DNA of 44,609 nt from Anaerolinea sp. (GTDB lineage: Bacteria; Chloroflexota; Anaerolineae; Anaerolineales; Villigracilaceae), in the NCBI GenBank assembly GCA_020723805.1, contig DYID01000029.1:1-44609 (forward strand), written 5' to 3'. Position 1 is the stretch's first letter, and every line of letters begins with the position of its first letter. Made by a program: the position numbers and the translations under genes. The notes below the pieces were generated by a model that saw nothing but the letters and a program-made list of their open reading frames with translations, did no database searches and was not told the DNA's origin. Shown piece by piece: positions 30,282 to 39,648 of this stretch.

Positions 30282-32678
30282 ATGACATACCAAATTCACA
30301 AAGCCGTAGTCATCGGCGCGGGGACGATGGGGGCGGCGATTGCAGCGCACCTGGCGAACGTAGGCGTGCCTGTGACGCTGCTGGACATCGTCCCGAAGGA
30401 TGCGCCGGAGGGCGATAAGGCGGCTCGGGACAAAATCGTCAATGCAGGGTGGGAGGCATGCCTGAAAGCCAAACCCGCCAACTTGATGTCGCCCGAACTG
30501 AAGACGTTCGTCACGCTCGGCAATCTCGAAGATGACTTTGGCGCGGTTGCCGAAGCGGACTGGATTTGCGAAGCCATCGTCGAGAACCTCAAAATCAAGC
30601 AGGACTTGATGGCGCGCATTGACGAGGTCCGCAAACCGAATGCCATCGTCAGTACGAACACGTCGGGCATCCCCGTCACGTCCATTGCGGAGGGGCGCTC
30701 GAAGGAATTCAAGAAACACTTCCTTGGCACACACTTCTTCAACCCGCCGCGCTACTTGAAATTGCTGGAAATCATCCCAACGAAGGACACCTCGAAGGAA
30801 GTCGTCGAGTTCATCAGTTACTTCGGCGAACATCGGCTGGGCAAAGGAATCGTGCTGTGCAAGGACACGCCCAACTTCATCGGCAACCGCGTCGCGTTTG
30901 GGACGGGCGCGTTCGCGCTGGACTTCATCCTGAAGAACGGCTACACCGTGGACGAGGTGGACGCCATCACGGGACCGTTGATCGGGCGCCCCAAAACCGC
31001 CACCTTCCGCCTGATTGACCTGGTGGGCATTGACGTGTGGGATCACGTCGGGCGCAACCTCGCGCCGTTAATTCCGCACGACAAACTCGGTCAGCAGTAC
31101 CTCAAAGCCGAAGCGCCCAACAAGTTGATCTCGACCCTCATCGAGCGCAAGTGGCTGGGCAACAAGACCAAAATCGGTTTCTACAAGGAAGTCCGCAAGG
31201 AGGATGGGAGCAAGGAATTCTGGTCGTTGGACTTGAACACGCTGGAGCATGTCCCGCCGACCAAGCCGCGCTTCGAATCCGTCGGGAAGGCGAAAGATGT
31301 CGAGGGTCTGGGTGACAGGCTCAAGGTCCTGCTTGAAGCGGATGACAAGGCGGCGAATCTCGTCAAGGCGTTGACGTATCAGGGCTTCCAGTACGCGTCA
31401 TCCATCATCCCTGAAGTGGCGGATACGATGAAGCCGATTGACGACGCCGTCCGCTGGGGGTTCATGCACGAGGCGGGACCGTTCGAGACGTGGGACATGC
31501 TCGGCGTGCGTGAGACGGTCAAGAAGATGAAAGCCGCCGGCTACCCCGCCGCCAAGTGGGTGGACGAAATGCTGAAGAACGGCTTCGAGACGTTCTATCA
31601 GTATAAGGGCGCGAACAAGGTCGGCGTGTACGACGTGGCGAAGAAGAAGTATGTGAAGATCAAGCATCCTGAGGGCATGGTCGTCCTCAGCGATTTGAAA
31701 GGCACGAAGAAAGTCATCAGCGAGAATGCGGGCGCAACGCTCTACGACATCGGCGACGGCGTGGCGCTGGTGGAATTCCACACCAAGATGAACGCGCTCG
31801 ATGATGATATTTTCAACATTACGCTTGAGGCTTTGGATCGAGTTGAGCGTGAGTTTGCGGGATTGGTAATTGGTAACGAAGCCGAGAACTTCAGCGCGGG
31901 CGCGAACCTCTTTATGGTGGTGGTCGCCGCGCAGCAAGGCATGTGGGACACGCTCGATGCGGCGGTGCGTAAACTGCAAAACCTGAACATGCGGATGCGC
32001 TACTTCCCGAAACCTGTCGTGGTTGCACCTGCGGGACTGGCGCTCGGCGGCGGCTGTGAAGTGACCATGCACGCCTCGCGCGTGGTCGCTGCGGCGGAAA
32101 CGTACATCGGCTTGGTCGAACTCGGCGCGGGTGTCATCCCTGCGGGCGGCGGCACGAAGGAAATGATGCGCCGCATCATCAACCCCGCCATGAAGACCGA
32201 AAACGCCGAACCGTTCCCGTTCATCCAGCGTGCGTTCCTGCAGATTGGTCAGGCGAAGGTCGCCACGTCTGCATACGAAGCGCGCGACATGGCGATCCTC
32301 GGTCCTGCCGACCGCATCGTCCTCAACCGCGACCATCTGCTCACCGAAGCCAAGCGCGAAGTGCTGCACATGGCGGCGTCGGGGTATCGTCCGCCTGCGC
32401 CCGAACTCATCTACGCCCCAGGGCGCGACATGTACGGCGCGATGAAAATCGGCGCGTGGTCGTTCAAGGAAGGCAAGTACATCACCGAGTACGACGCGCA
32501 CATCGCCACCAAACTCGCCTACGTCATGGCGGGCGGCGAATTGAGCAAACCGCAATGGGTGAGCGAGCAATACATCCTCGACCTCGAGCGCGAAGCCTTC
32601 CTGTCGCTGTGCGGCGAAGAAAAGACCCAGGCGCGCATGTGGGCGCTTCTGCAAACGGGGAAGCCGTTGAGGAATTAG
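30282..32678 (+). CDS. fadN: Bifunctional 3-hydroxyacyl-CoA dehydrogenase / enoyl-CoA hydratase (FadN type)
   Basis: 798 residues in HAD-then-ECH order, as in Bacillus FadN. The N-terminal Rossmann motif is GAGTMG (12-17) with catalytic GTHFFNPPRYLKL. A second 3HCDH domain follows (AFGTGAFALDF, DAITGPLIGRPKTATFRLID). The hydratase part has NFSAGANL, the oxyanion region LALGGGCEVTMH and VELGAGVIPAGGG with both catalytic Glu. It performs the second and third beta-oxidation steps. ATG 30282 has AAAGGAG 6 nt upstream. LVIGN (31862-31878) is encoded by a run identical to the nearby intergenic repeat. Confidence 0.95.
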   Translation: MTYQIHKAVVIGAGTMGAAIAAHLANVGVPVTLLDIVPKDAPEGDKAARDKIVNAGWEACLKAKPANLMSPELKTFVTLGNLEDDFGAVAEADWICEAIVENLKIKQDLMARIDEVRKPNAIVSTNTSGIPVTSIAEGRSKEFKKHFLGTHFFNPPRYLKLLEIIPTKDTSKEVVEFISYFGEHRLGKGIVLCKDTPNFIGNRVAFGTGAFALDFILKNGYTVDEVDAITGPLIGRPKTATFRLIDLVGIDVWDHVGRNLAPLIPHDKLGQQYLKAEAPNKLISTLIERKWLGNKTKIGFYKEVRKEDGSKEFWSLDLNTLEHVPPTKPRFESVGKAKDVEGLGDRLKVLLEADDKAANLVKALTYQGFQYASSIIPEVADTMKPIDDAVRWGFMHEAGPFETWDMLGVRETVKKMKAAGYPAAKWVDEMLKNGFETFYQYKGANKVGVYDVAKKKYVKIKHPEGMVVLSDLKGTKKVISENAGATLYDIGDGVALVEFHTKMNALDDDIFNITLEALDRVEREFAGLVIGNEAENFSAGANLFMVVVAAQQGMWDTLDAAVRKLQNLNMRMRYFPKPVVVAPAGLALGGGCEVTMHASRVVAAAETYIGLVELGAGVIPAGGGTKEMMRRIINPAMKTENAEPFPFIQRAFLQIGQAKVATSAYEARDMAILGPADRIVLNRDHLLTEAKREVLHMAASGYRPPAPELIYAPGRDMYGAMKIGAWSFKEGKYITEYDAHIATKLAYVMAGGELSKPQWVSEQYILDLEREAFLSLCGEEKTQARMWALLQTGKPLRN

Positions 32679-32741
32679 TAATTGGTAAATGGTAATTGGT
32701 AATTGGAGATTGGTAATTACCAGTTACCAATTACCAACCAA
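32676..32741. repeat. GGTAATTGG/TTACCAATTACC inverted repeat block before thiolase
   Basis: GTAATTGGTAA units (32681-32718) face TTACCAATTACCAA units (32725-32740), making a hairpin immediately before AAGGAGAG. Confidence 0.85.
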
Positions 32742-32751
32742 GGAGAGACTT

Positions 32752-33936
<1,185 letters not shown>

Positions 33937-33950
33937 CAAATCATTCGTCA

Positions 33951-34016
33951 GATGTCAATTACCAATTACCAGTTACTTCCGTGGTAATTCGTAATTGGTA
34001 ATTGGTAATTCACAAA
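33951..34016. repeat. TTACCAATTACC inverted repeat block before SCP2 gene
   Basis: CAATTACCAATTACCAGTTAC (33955-33975) faces GTAATTCGTAATTGGTAATT (33982-34010), a hairpin before AAAGGAG. Confidence 0.85.
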
Positions 34017-34027
34017 AGGAGACTAAC

Positions 34028-34354
34028 ATGCCCCTCACAGTAGCACAACTCATGGAAAAAATGCCCGGCGCGTTCATCCCCGAAAAGGCGGTTGGACTCG
34101 ACGCGGTCATCCAGTTCAAGTTCACCGGCGCGGAAGCGGGTGAATGGTACGCCGTGATCAAAGACGGCAAGGTCACAGTCGAAAAGGGAGCGCACCCCTC
34201 GCCCAAGATGACCCTCACCGCCGACTCCGGCGACTACGTCAAAATCTTCACCGGCGAACTGGACGGTATGCAAGCCTTCATGCAAGGCAAACTCAAACTC
34301 GCCGGCGACTTGAACTTGGCGATGAAGTTGACCCAGATGTTCAAGATACGCTGA
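34028..34354 (+). CDS. SCP2 sterol-binding domain protein
   Basis: 108 residues, a single SCP2 domain: VIQFKFTGAEAGEWYAVIKD, then PKMTLTADSGDYVKIFTGEL and MQGKLKLAGDLNLAMKL. SCP2 domains bind fatty acyl-CoA or other lipids, fitting a carrier role in this operon. ATG 34028 has AAAGGAG 7 nt upstream. It is the last gene before a strong terminator. Confidence 0.92.
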   Translation: MPLTVAQLMEKMPGAFIPEKAVGLDAVIQFKFTGAEAGEWYAVIKDGKVTVEKGAHPSPKMTLTADSGDYVKIFTGELDGMQAFMQGKLKLAGDLNLAMKLTQMFKIR

Positions 34355-34371
34355 CGCCGTTTCAACTCGAG

Positions 34372-34401
34372 AGACTCCCTGCAACCCAGGGAGTCTTTTT
34401 T
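34372..34401 (+). terminator. Terminator of the beta-oxidation operon
   Basis: AGACTCCCTG (34372-34381) and CAGGGAGTCT (34387-34396) form a perfect stem with a short loop, followed by TTTTTAT. Confidence 0.93.
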
Positions 34402-34464
34402 ATGCCTAGCGGTAACATTCGCGATACAATCCGCTTGACGCTATTTCATCTCCCAGGAGCAACC

Positions 34465-35616
34465 ATGCCGCTGACTTCACGCGAACGCGTTCAGGCTGTC
34501 TTGAACCACGAGATTCCCGACCGTGTCCCCATTGTGCTGGGCGCCAGTAACGCCACCGGCATCAGCACGCCTGCCTATCGCAATCTGAAACGTTATTTGG
34601 GCATAGAAGCAGAAGATAAATACCTCTATGACTGGCCCGAACTGGGCGCCTCGGCAATAGATGAAGCCGTGCTCGAACGCCTCCACAGCGACGTGCGCGG
34701 CGTCCATGACCGTGAACCTGCCTCCGTCCGAGAAAGGAATCGCACACGGGAGCCGGGCTCGCCCTACTTCAACTCCTGGGGCGTCGGCTCCGTCGAAGGC
34801 GATCCCGGCATGTGGTTTCCAGCCATTCACCCTCTGGCAGAGACTCACTCCATCGCCGACCTCGAAACTTATCCCTGGCCCGACATGAACGACCCGACGC
34901 GCTTCGCTCACGTGCGGGCGGAGGTGCAAAGGCTGGCGGCTGAAAACAAGTATGCCATCCTCGCCACGCCCTGGCTGGCATTTCCGCTCGAACGCGCCTT
35001 CGCCATGCAGCGCATGGACCGCTTCATGGCGAACCTGGGCTGGCATCCCGATTTTGCGAAGGCGCTCCTGGCAAAGATCACCGACCTGTGCAAAACGCTG
35101 ATGGGCAACTTCCTGCGCGAATGCGGCGATGATATTGACATGATCAAAATCGGTGACGACCTGGGGATGCAGAACAGCCTGTTGATGTCGCCCAAGATGT
35201 ATCGCAGCATCGTCAAGCCCTTCCATGCCGATTACATTGCCTTCATCAAAGCGCACACCAAAGCCAAGGTGTTTTTCCACACCGATGGCGATGTCTTCCC
35301 GCTGATCCCCGACCTCATCGAAATCGGCGTGGACATCCTCAACCCGATTCAGACGTCAGCCGGCAAGATGGCAAACCTGCATGAATTGAAGCGGCAATTC
35401 GGGAAGAACCTCGTCTTTTGCGGCGCAGTGGATACTCACCGCATCCTGCCATTCGGCACGCCGCAGGAGGTACGCGCAGAGGTGAAACGCGTCATCGAAA
35501 TCCTCGGCGAGGGCGGCGGCTACATGCTCGCGCCCGTCCACATCATCATGCCCGATGTGCCGCCGGAAAACATCCTCGCCATGGTGGATGCGGCAGTGGA
35601 GTTTGGGGCATATTAG
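34465..35616 (+). CDS. Uroporphyrinogen decarboxylase-family protein (possible corrinoid methyltransferase-like)
   Basis: 383 residues of the URO-D/MtaA-type barrel: LTSRERVQAVLNHEIPDRVP at the start, IKIGDDLGMQNSLLMSP, FFHTDGDVFPLIPDLIEIGV, NPIQTSAG and the end PDVPPENILAMVDAAVEFG. These paralogues usually act on methyl-corrinoid systems rather than haem synthesis. The His in FHTDGD may help bind metal. No corrinoid partner gene is nearby, so the substrate is unknown. ATG 34465 has AGGAG 6 nt upstream. It is separated from the beta-oxidation operon by a terminator. Confidence 0.88.
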   Translation: MPLTSRERVQAVLNHEIPDRVPIVLGASNATGISTPAYRNLKRYLGIEAEDKYLYDWPELGASAIDEAVLERLHSDVRGVHDREPASVRERNRTREPGSPYFNSWGVGSVEGDPGMWFPAIHPLAETHSIADLETYPWPDMNDPTRFAHVRAEVQRLAAENKYAILATPWLAFPLERAFAMQRMDRFMANLGWHPDFAKALLAKITDLCKTLMGNFLRECGDDIDMIKIGDDLGMQNSLLMSPKMYRSIVKPFHADYIAFIKAHTKAKVFFHTDGDVFPLIPDLIEIGVDILNPIQTSAGKMANLHELKRQFGKNLVFCGAVDTHRILPFGTPQEVRAEVKRVIEILGEGGGYMLAPVHIIMPDVPPENILAMVDAAVEFGAY

Positions 35617-35735
35617 CCGCTACCTTATGCGGTAGTGCGAGATTTATCTCGTGTTTTCAGGTGACGTAAATCTCCATGCGGGGACAAGGTGTCGCGGCAC
35701 GAATAAACTGCGTAACATCAGTTAACCGAAACCAG

Positions 35736-35761
35736 AAGGGCGACCCATCAGGATCGCCCTT
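35736..35761. terminator. Hairpin between UroD-family gene and metG
   Basis: AAGGGCGA (35736-35743) and TCGCCCTT (35754-35761), with inner CC/GG pairing, lie in the convergent 150-bp gap. On the plus strand GAAGTTTATTTT follows. Smaller hairpins CTACC/GGTAG (35622-35637) and CGAGA/TCTCG (35639-35652) lie nearby. It probably terminates from both sides. Confidence 0.6.
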
Positions 35762-35766
35762 GAAGT

Positions 35767-37557
35767 TTATTTTCCCAACCTTGCCCGTTCCTCTTCGACG
35801 ATGCTCTCATCCAGTTTCTTGAAGAGCGGAGCGGGCTGTTTCAATTTCTGCCCCGGCTTGAGTTCACTGGGCTTCCATTGCACTCCCTCGATGGGACGGT
35901 ATCTCAGTCCGTTGTGCGTGCCGAGCGAGTCGCGAATCTCTTCGATGTATTGTTCGCCAAAGAGCGGCTTTTCGTAGCCGAGGAAGGCGTGCAGTTTTTC
36001 CGCTGTAAACGGCAGGACGGGCGAAAACAGCACCTTGAGCGAGTCAATGGCTTTGAGGGCAGTGAAGACGGTCAGCGCGGCGGAGTCTTTATCGGTTTTC
36101 ACGGCGCTCCAGGGGGCGTGAACGTCGAGATACTGGTTGACGGCGGTGGCGAGTTTCATCGTCTCTGCCACGGCGGAGCGCAGATGCACGGCTTCGTATT
36201 CCGCGCCTACCGTTTTGAAGCCGTTTTCGATGGCGGCGAGCAGTTCCAGGTCGGCGGGACGAAGCGCATTTTCATCCACCGGCGGGACGTGCCCCTCCCA
36301 GTGTTTGTAGGCAAACGAAAGCATACGGTTTGCCAGGTTGCCCCACGTTGCCACCAGTTCATTGTTGTTGCGAGCCACGAACTCCGCCCAATCCCAGTCG
36401 CTGTCTTTGGCTTCGGGCATGTTGACGGTCAGGTAGTAGCGCAGGGCGTCGGCGTCGTAGCGGGTCAGGGCGTCGCGTCCCCATACCGCCCAGTTGCGCG
36501 AGCCGCTGATTTTCTTTCCCTCGAGGTTCATGAACTGATTGGCAGGCACATCGAAGGGCAGGGTGAGCGGAATTTCCTCGCCGGTAAAGATTTGCATGAA
36601 GGCGCTGCCGGCGCCCATGAGTTGCGCGGGCCACAGGGAGGTGTGGAAGAAGATATTATCCTTGCCGATGAAATAGAACTGACGCGCCTCGGGATTTGCC
36701 CACCACTCGCGCCACGCGTCTTTCTGACCCGACACCTGCGCCCATTCGATGGCGGCGGAGAGGTAGCCGATGACCGCCTCGAACCAGACGTAGAGTTTTT
36801 TGCCCTCCCAGCCGGGTTCATCCACCGGCACCGGGATGCCCCAATCGAGGTCGCGCGTAATGGGACGCGGCTTGAGCCCTTCCGCCTCGATTTTCCCCAG
36901 CGACTCGCCCAGCACGGTCTCGCGCATGTGCGCGGCGCGTTCCTTCAGGAACTTCTTGACATCGGGTTCGAGTTTCGAGAGGTCGAGGTAGAAGTGTTCG
37001 GTCTCGCGCAGTTCGAGCGCGCCGTCGCCGGTTTTGGCGCGGGGGTTGAGCAGTTTTTCGGGTTCGAGCACGTTGCCGCAGTTGTCGCACTGGTCCGAGC
37101 GGGCGCCCTCGAAGCCGCAGATGTAGCAGGTTCCTTCCACATAACGGTCGGGGAGGAAGCGTTTGGCGGCGGGGGAGTACCACTGTTTCGAGGTCTGTTT
37201 GAAGAGATAGCCGTTGCGCATGAGCGCGAGGAAAATCGCCTGTGAAACTTTGAAGTGATTCTCGGTGTGGGTGGTGGTGAACAGGTCGTAGGTGATGCCA
37301 AAGCCCCGGAATAATTCAAGGAAGCCGTCGTGATATTTTTTGTACACTTCCTCGACCGGCTTGCCCTCCTTGTCCGCCGCCAGCGTGACGGGAGTGCCGT
37401 GTGAATCGGTGCCGCTGACCATCAGCACCTTGTTCCCTTTCAGGCGGTGATAACGTGCGACAATGTCACCGGGCAGGTGGGAGCCGGTGATGTTGCCCAC
37501 GTGGATTTCGGCGTTGGCATAGGGCCAGGCAATGGCAATGAGGATGTTTTCTGGCAT
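35767..37557 (-). CDS. metG: Methionyl-tRNA synthetase
   Basis: 596 residues, class I synthetase that charges tRNA-Met. The HIGH motif appears as WPYANAEIHVGN, and KMSKS as GKKISGSRN. The zinc knuckle CYICGF with CDNCG is present, as are the anticodon-binding helices with FAYKHWEGHVPP. The C-terminal tRNA-binding (beta-type) domain found in some MetRS is absent. ATG 37557 has GGAGG 5 nt upstream. A promoter, Met-rich mini-ORF and terminator lie upstream (37664-37871), suggesting attenuation. Confidence 0.96.
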   Translation of the reverse strand: MPENILIAIAWPYANAEIHVGNITGSHLPGDIVARYHRLKGNKVLMVSGTDSHGTPVTLAADKEGKPVEEVYKKYHDGFLELFRGFGITYDLFTTTHTENHFKVSQAIFLALMRNGYLFKQTSKQWYSPAAKRFLPDRYVEGTCYICGFEGARSDQCDNCGNVLEPEKLLNPRAKTGDGALELRETEHFYLDLSKLEPDVKKFLKERAAHMRETVLGESLGKIEAEGLKPRPITRDLDWGIPVPVDEPGWEGKKLYVWFEAVIGYLSAAIEWAQVSGQKDAWREWWANPEARQFYFIGKDNIFFHTSLWPAQLMGAGSAFMQIFTGEEIPLTLPFDVPANQFMNLEGKKISGSRNWAVWGRDALTRYDADALRYYLTVNMPEAKDSDWDWAEFVARNNNELVATWGNLANRMLSFAYKHWEGHVPPVDENALRPADLELLAAIENGFKTVGAEYEAVHLRSAVAETMKLATAVNQYLDVHAPWSAVKTDKDSAALTVFTALKAIDSLKVLFSPVLPFTAEKLHAFLGYEKPLFGEQYIEEIRDSLGTHNGLRYRPIEGVQWKPSELKPGQKLKQPAPLFKKLDESIVEEERARLGK

Positions 37558-37580
37558 TCGCGCCTCCGTGTTTCTTTTCT

Positions 37581-37637
37581 ACAAAGGGCATCAAGGTCAC
37601 GAAGGACGTGAACCCGTGTGTACTTTGTGCCCTTTGT
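37581..37637 (-). repeat. ACAAAGGGC inverted repeat in the metG leader
   Basis: ACAAAGGGC (37581-37589) and GCCCTTTGT (37629-37637) are perfectly complementary and enclose a GGTCACG/CGTGAACC hairpin. It belongs to the CACAAAGG/CACGAAGG style of intergenic repeats and lies between the leader terminator and the metG ribosome site. Confidence 0.6.
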
Positions 37638-37663
37638 GTTGATTGGATGTTGAACCCGCAAAC

Positions 37664-37691
37664 AAAAAGGCTGTCCTCAGCATGGACAGCC
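37664..37691 (-). terminator. Intrinsic terminator in the metG leader
   Basis: A perfect 8-bp stem, GGCTGTCC/GGACAGCC, with a 7-nt loop (37669-37691) is followed on the minus strand by TTTTTG. It lies 107 bp before the metG start and downstream of a good promoter, so the transcript would end before metG unless it reads through. Confidence 0.85.
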
Positions 37692-37715
37692 CGTTATGTC
37701 AGCAGACAGGGTGCA

Positions 37716-37835
37716 CTAACGTGCCATCCAGACGCGCGTCCACGTTTCCATGCACATGGACATCAACATGGCTGCACCTGCACTTGCGCCAGGTGCAAGT
37801 GTTGTCACCATTGGGGAAGCGGGTCTGTTCTGCAT
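37716..37835 (-). CDS. Met-rich mini-ORF, candidate metG leader peptide
   Basis: A 39-codon ORF begins at ATG 37835, at the predicted transcription start. A shorter 17-codon version starts at ATG 37769, with AGGTG 5 nt upstream, and reads MLMSMCMETWTRVWMAR. Seven of 39 residues (five of 17 in the short form) are Met. The stop lies 25 nt before the terminator stem. This is the layout of a ribosome-mediated attenuator for a Met-linked gene. Hairpins occur inside it (TGCACCTG/CAGGTGCA and TCCATG/CATGGA). The whole may instead be a small RNA with a chance ORF. Confidence 0.4.
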   Translation of the reverse strand: MQNRPASPMVTTLAPGASAGAAMLMSMCMETWTRVWMAR

Positions 37836-37842
37836 GGCGGCA

Positions 37843-37871
37843 ATTGTAGGCTGTGGGGGGTGGTTTGTCAA
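37843..37871 (-). promoter_or_regulatory. Promoter of the metG leader
   Basis: TTGACA (37866-37871), a 17-bp spacer and TACAAT (37843-37848) on the minus strand form a near-consensus sigma-70 promoter. The -35 overlaps the stop codon of the DUF92 gene. Confidence 0.88.
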
Positions 37872-38659
37872 TGGACGAGGAAAGTCAGCATCGCCACGCC
37901 AACTCCAGCCGCACTGCACGCAAAATTGACCCAGTCGTTATCGAGCCATTTCCAGCCGCGGATGTGCATCGTCACTGTGCCGCAGGTGTGGAGGGGATGT
38001 TTTTCGGTCTCCTTTTGGTCGGCAGGACAGTAGTACATGGCTTGCACCGTCGCGCCGAGGAAGGAGTCGAAGAGGGAGCCGGCCAGACCCGCAAAAGTAA
38101 TCAGTGGAAAGAGCGACCAGTTGTCAGCGAGCAGTGCTGCGGGCAGGGCGATGACGGCGGCGCCCGTCAGCGAGGCAAACGTTCCAAAGAGGGAGACCCC
38201 GCCCGAGGTCCCTTTTTCGACGCGCTTTCTCAGGTCGGTGATGAGACGCGGAGGGGAGGGATTCAGGACGCCAAGTTCCGTCGCCCACGTATCCGCATTG
38301 ACCGCCGCCAGCGCCGCCGCGAATCCGACCCAGCCGACGATTGATTCTGGATAAAGGGCATGGACCAACACGAAAGCCGTTGCCAGCCCGCCGTTGCCGA
38401 AGACCTGACCGGCGTCGCGTTCATGCCCTTTGGAGAATTTTTCGTTGAGGGTCTGCTTGCGGCTTTTGAACGCCCGGCTCAACGCCGACGAAGTGACGAA
38501 AAAAGTCATCAGCAGAATTGCCCACGCCCAACCGCCCAGTCCGAACACGATTGTGCCGACAGCAGTTGCGGCGATTGCCCCGCTTACGTTGAGGCTGTGC
38601 GCGCGGTAGGCAAGGTAGGCAATGATGGCTGCGAGGAGGAAACCGAGGAGTAGTTGCAT
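37868..38659 (-). CDS. DUF92 (TMEM19/VTE6-like) membrane protein
   Basis: 263 residues with about six hydrophobic helices. Family landmarks are GHERDAGQVFGNGG, NADTWATELGVLN, KGTSGGVSLFG and GSLFDSFLGATVQ. DUF92 includes plant VTE6, a phytyl-phosphate kinase, so a prenyl-phosphate substrate is possible but unproven. ATG 38659 lacks a Shine-Dalgarno. It lies 51 bp downstream of the PH-like gene on the same strand. Confidence 0.9.
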   Translation of the reverse strand: MQLLLGFLLAAIIAYLAYRAHSLNVSGAIAATAVGTIVFGLGGWAWAILLMTFFVTSSALSRAFKSRKQTLNEKFSKGHERDAGQVFGNGGLATAFVLVHALYPESIVGWVGFAAALAAVNADTWATELGVLNPSPPRLITDLRKRVEKGTSGGVSLFGTFASLTGAAVIALPAALLADNWSLFPLITFAGLAGSLFDSFLGATVQAMYYCPADQKETEKHPLHTCGTVTMHIRGWKWLDNDWVNFACSAAGVGVAMLTFLVH

Positions 38660-38677
38660 GATTTTATATCGGGTCGA

Positions 38678-38707
38678 AATCCAAAATCTAAAATCTAAAA
38701 TCCAAAT
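38678..38707. repeat. AAATCCAAAATCTAAAATC repeat
   Basis: AAATC/CTAAAATC phrases are repeated in tandem (38678-38707) in the gap between the PH-like and DUF92 genes, a further member of the short-phrase repeats in this genome. Confidence 0.7.
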
Positions 38708-38710
38708 TCT

Positions 38711-39628
38711 TCACACCGGCGTTGTCACCAAACCTAATACTGCCAGCAGGAAGAACACCGTGCTGATGACGCTGGCAATCCAAATGACGAATGCCAGCGG
38801 GCGCTGAGGTTCCCAGCGGTAAAAGTACAATCCTGCCAGCAGAGCGGCGATGTACATGAAGCCGCTGATGAGCGGGAGCAAAATCAGCCGCGCCGCCGGG
38901 GCAAATTCGTTCGGGTTGCCCAGTGCATCGAACCCAAAGGGGATTTGCGACAGCGACGGTATCAGCACCCCCACCCAAACAACCAGACCCAGGTTGAGCA
39001 GGAGTCCGCCGGTCCACAAAAAACGCGCCAGCGGACTTTCCCATGCCTGCGTGATGATAAAGGACGGATAGACCGATTTGTATTCGGCGGGGATCAGGCT
39101 TCCCAGTTCGATGGCGCGGGCGAAGGTTTGCACCAGCGCGGCGGGGTTTTCCGGCGAAATGGCGAAAACGCGTTTCGAGGTGGCAACCAGGATGAGGCGT
39201 CTGGTGTCGGAGGCGATGAATTCGACCAGTCCCAGGTCGGGGTGGCGGCGCGTGCCAAGCACTGCTCCCGGCAGGTGGAAGAGCGGGAGCGCGAGGGGGT
39301 GTGCCAGGTCTGAAGCGGGGCGAATCCACTCGATGTCGGTCAGAGGGATGTCTTCCACGCGCAAGCCCCACAGGATGGCGAGACTGTCGCGGTCAATGGA
39401 ATAGTTGGCGCGCTGGAGGGCGTAGGCGCGATAGCTCAGCACCGGCAGAGGCGCGAATGCCAGCAGCCCTGCCAGCAGGTATAAGACGTAGGCGGGTCCT
39501 ACCGGCGCTTGCGAGAGATTCCAAAACCCCCACACAGACACCGCAGCAAACGCCAGGATGAGCGTCACATGCAGGGTAAGCCCGGCTTGTTTGACGGGAG
39601 GAAAGTTTCCGACTTTGGGATTGTTCAT
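38711..39628 (-). CDS. Membrane protein with PH-like (bacterial PH) domain
   Basis: 305 residues. Two N-terminal helices (LTLHVTLILAFAAVSVWGFW; VLYLLAGLLAFAPLPVLSYR) are followed by a bacterial PH-like domain: YSIDRDSLAILWGLRVEDIP, then DIEWIRPASDLA and LILVATSKRVFAISP. Two further C-terminal helices end the protein. The role is unknown. ATG 39628 is chosen; GTG 39640 would add four residues. It lies 20 bp downstream of the ProRS-like gene. Confidence 0.72.
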   Translation of the reverse strand: MNNPKVGNFPPVKQAGLTLHVTLILAFAAVSVWGFWNLSQAPVGPAYVLYLLAGLLAFAPLPVLSYRAYALQRANYSIDRDSLAILWGLRVEDIPLTDIEWIRPASDLAHPLALPLFHLPGAVLGTRRHPDLGLVEFIASDTRRLILVATSKRVFAISPENPAALVQTFARAIELGSLIPAEYKSVYPSFIITQAWESPLARFLWTGGLLLNLGLVVWVGVLIPSLSQIPFGFDALGNPNEFAPAARLILLPLISGFMYIAALLAGLYFYRWEPQRPLAFVIWIASVISTVFFLLAVLGLVTTPV

Positions 39629-39648
39629 TGAATGCTGCACACGCCCGC

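Noticed and set aside
31398-32654. 418-codon antisense ORF in fadN
   Set aside because: His/Arg-rich shadow translation opposite conserved hydratase sequence.
35878-37245. 455-codon antisense ORF in metG
   Set aside because: Shadow frame; the opposite strand carries all MetRS motifs.
37558-37871. T-box or SAM riboswitch in front of metG
   Set aside because: I see neither the T-box consensus nor S-box core sequences; the Met-rich mini-ORF with terminator explains the region better.
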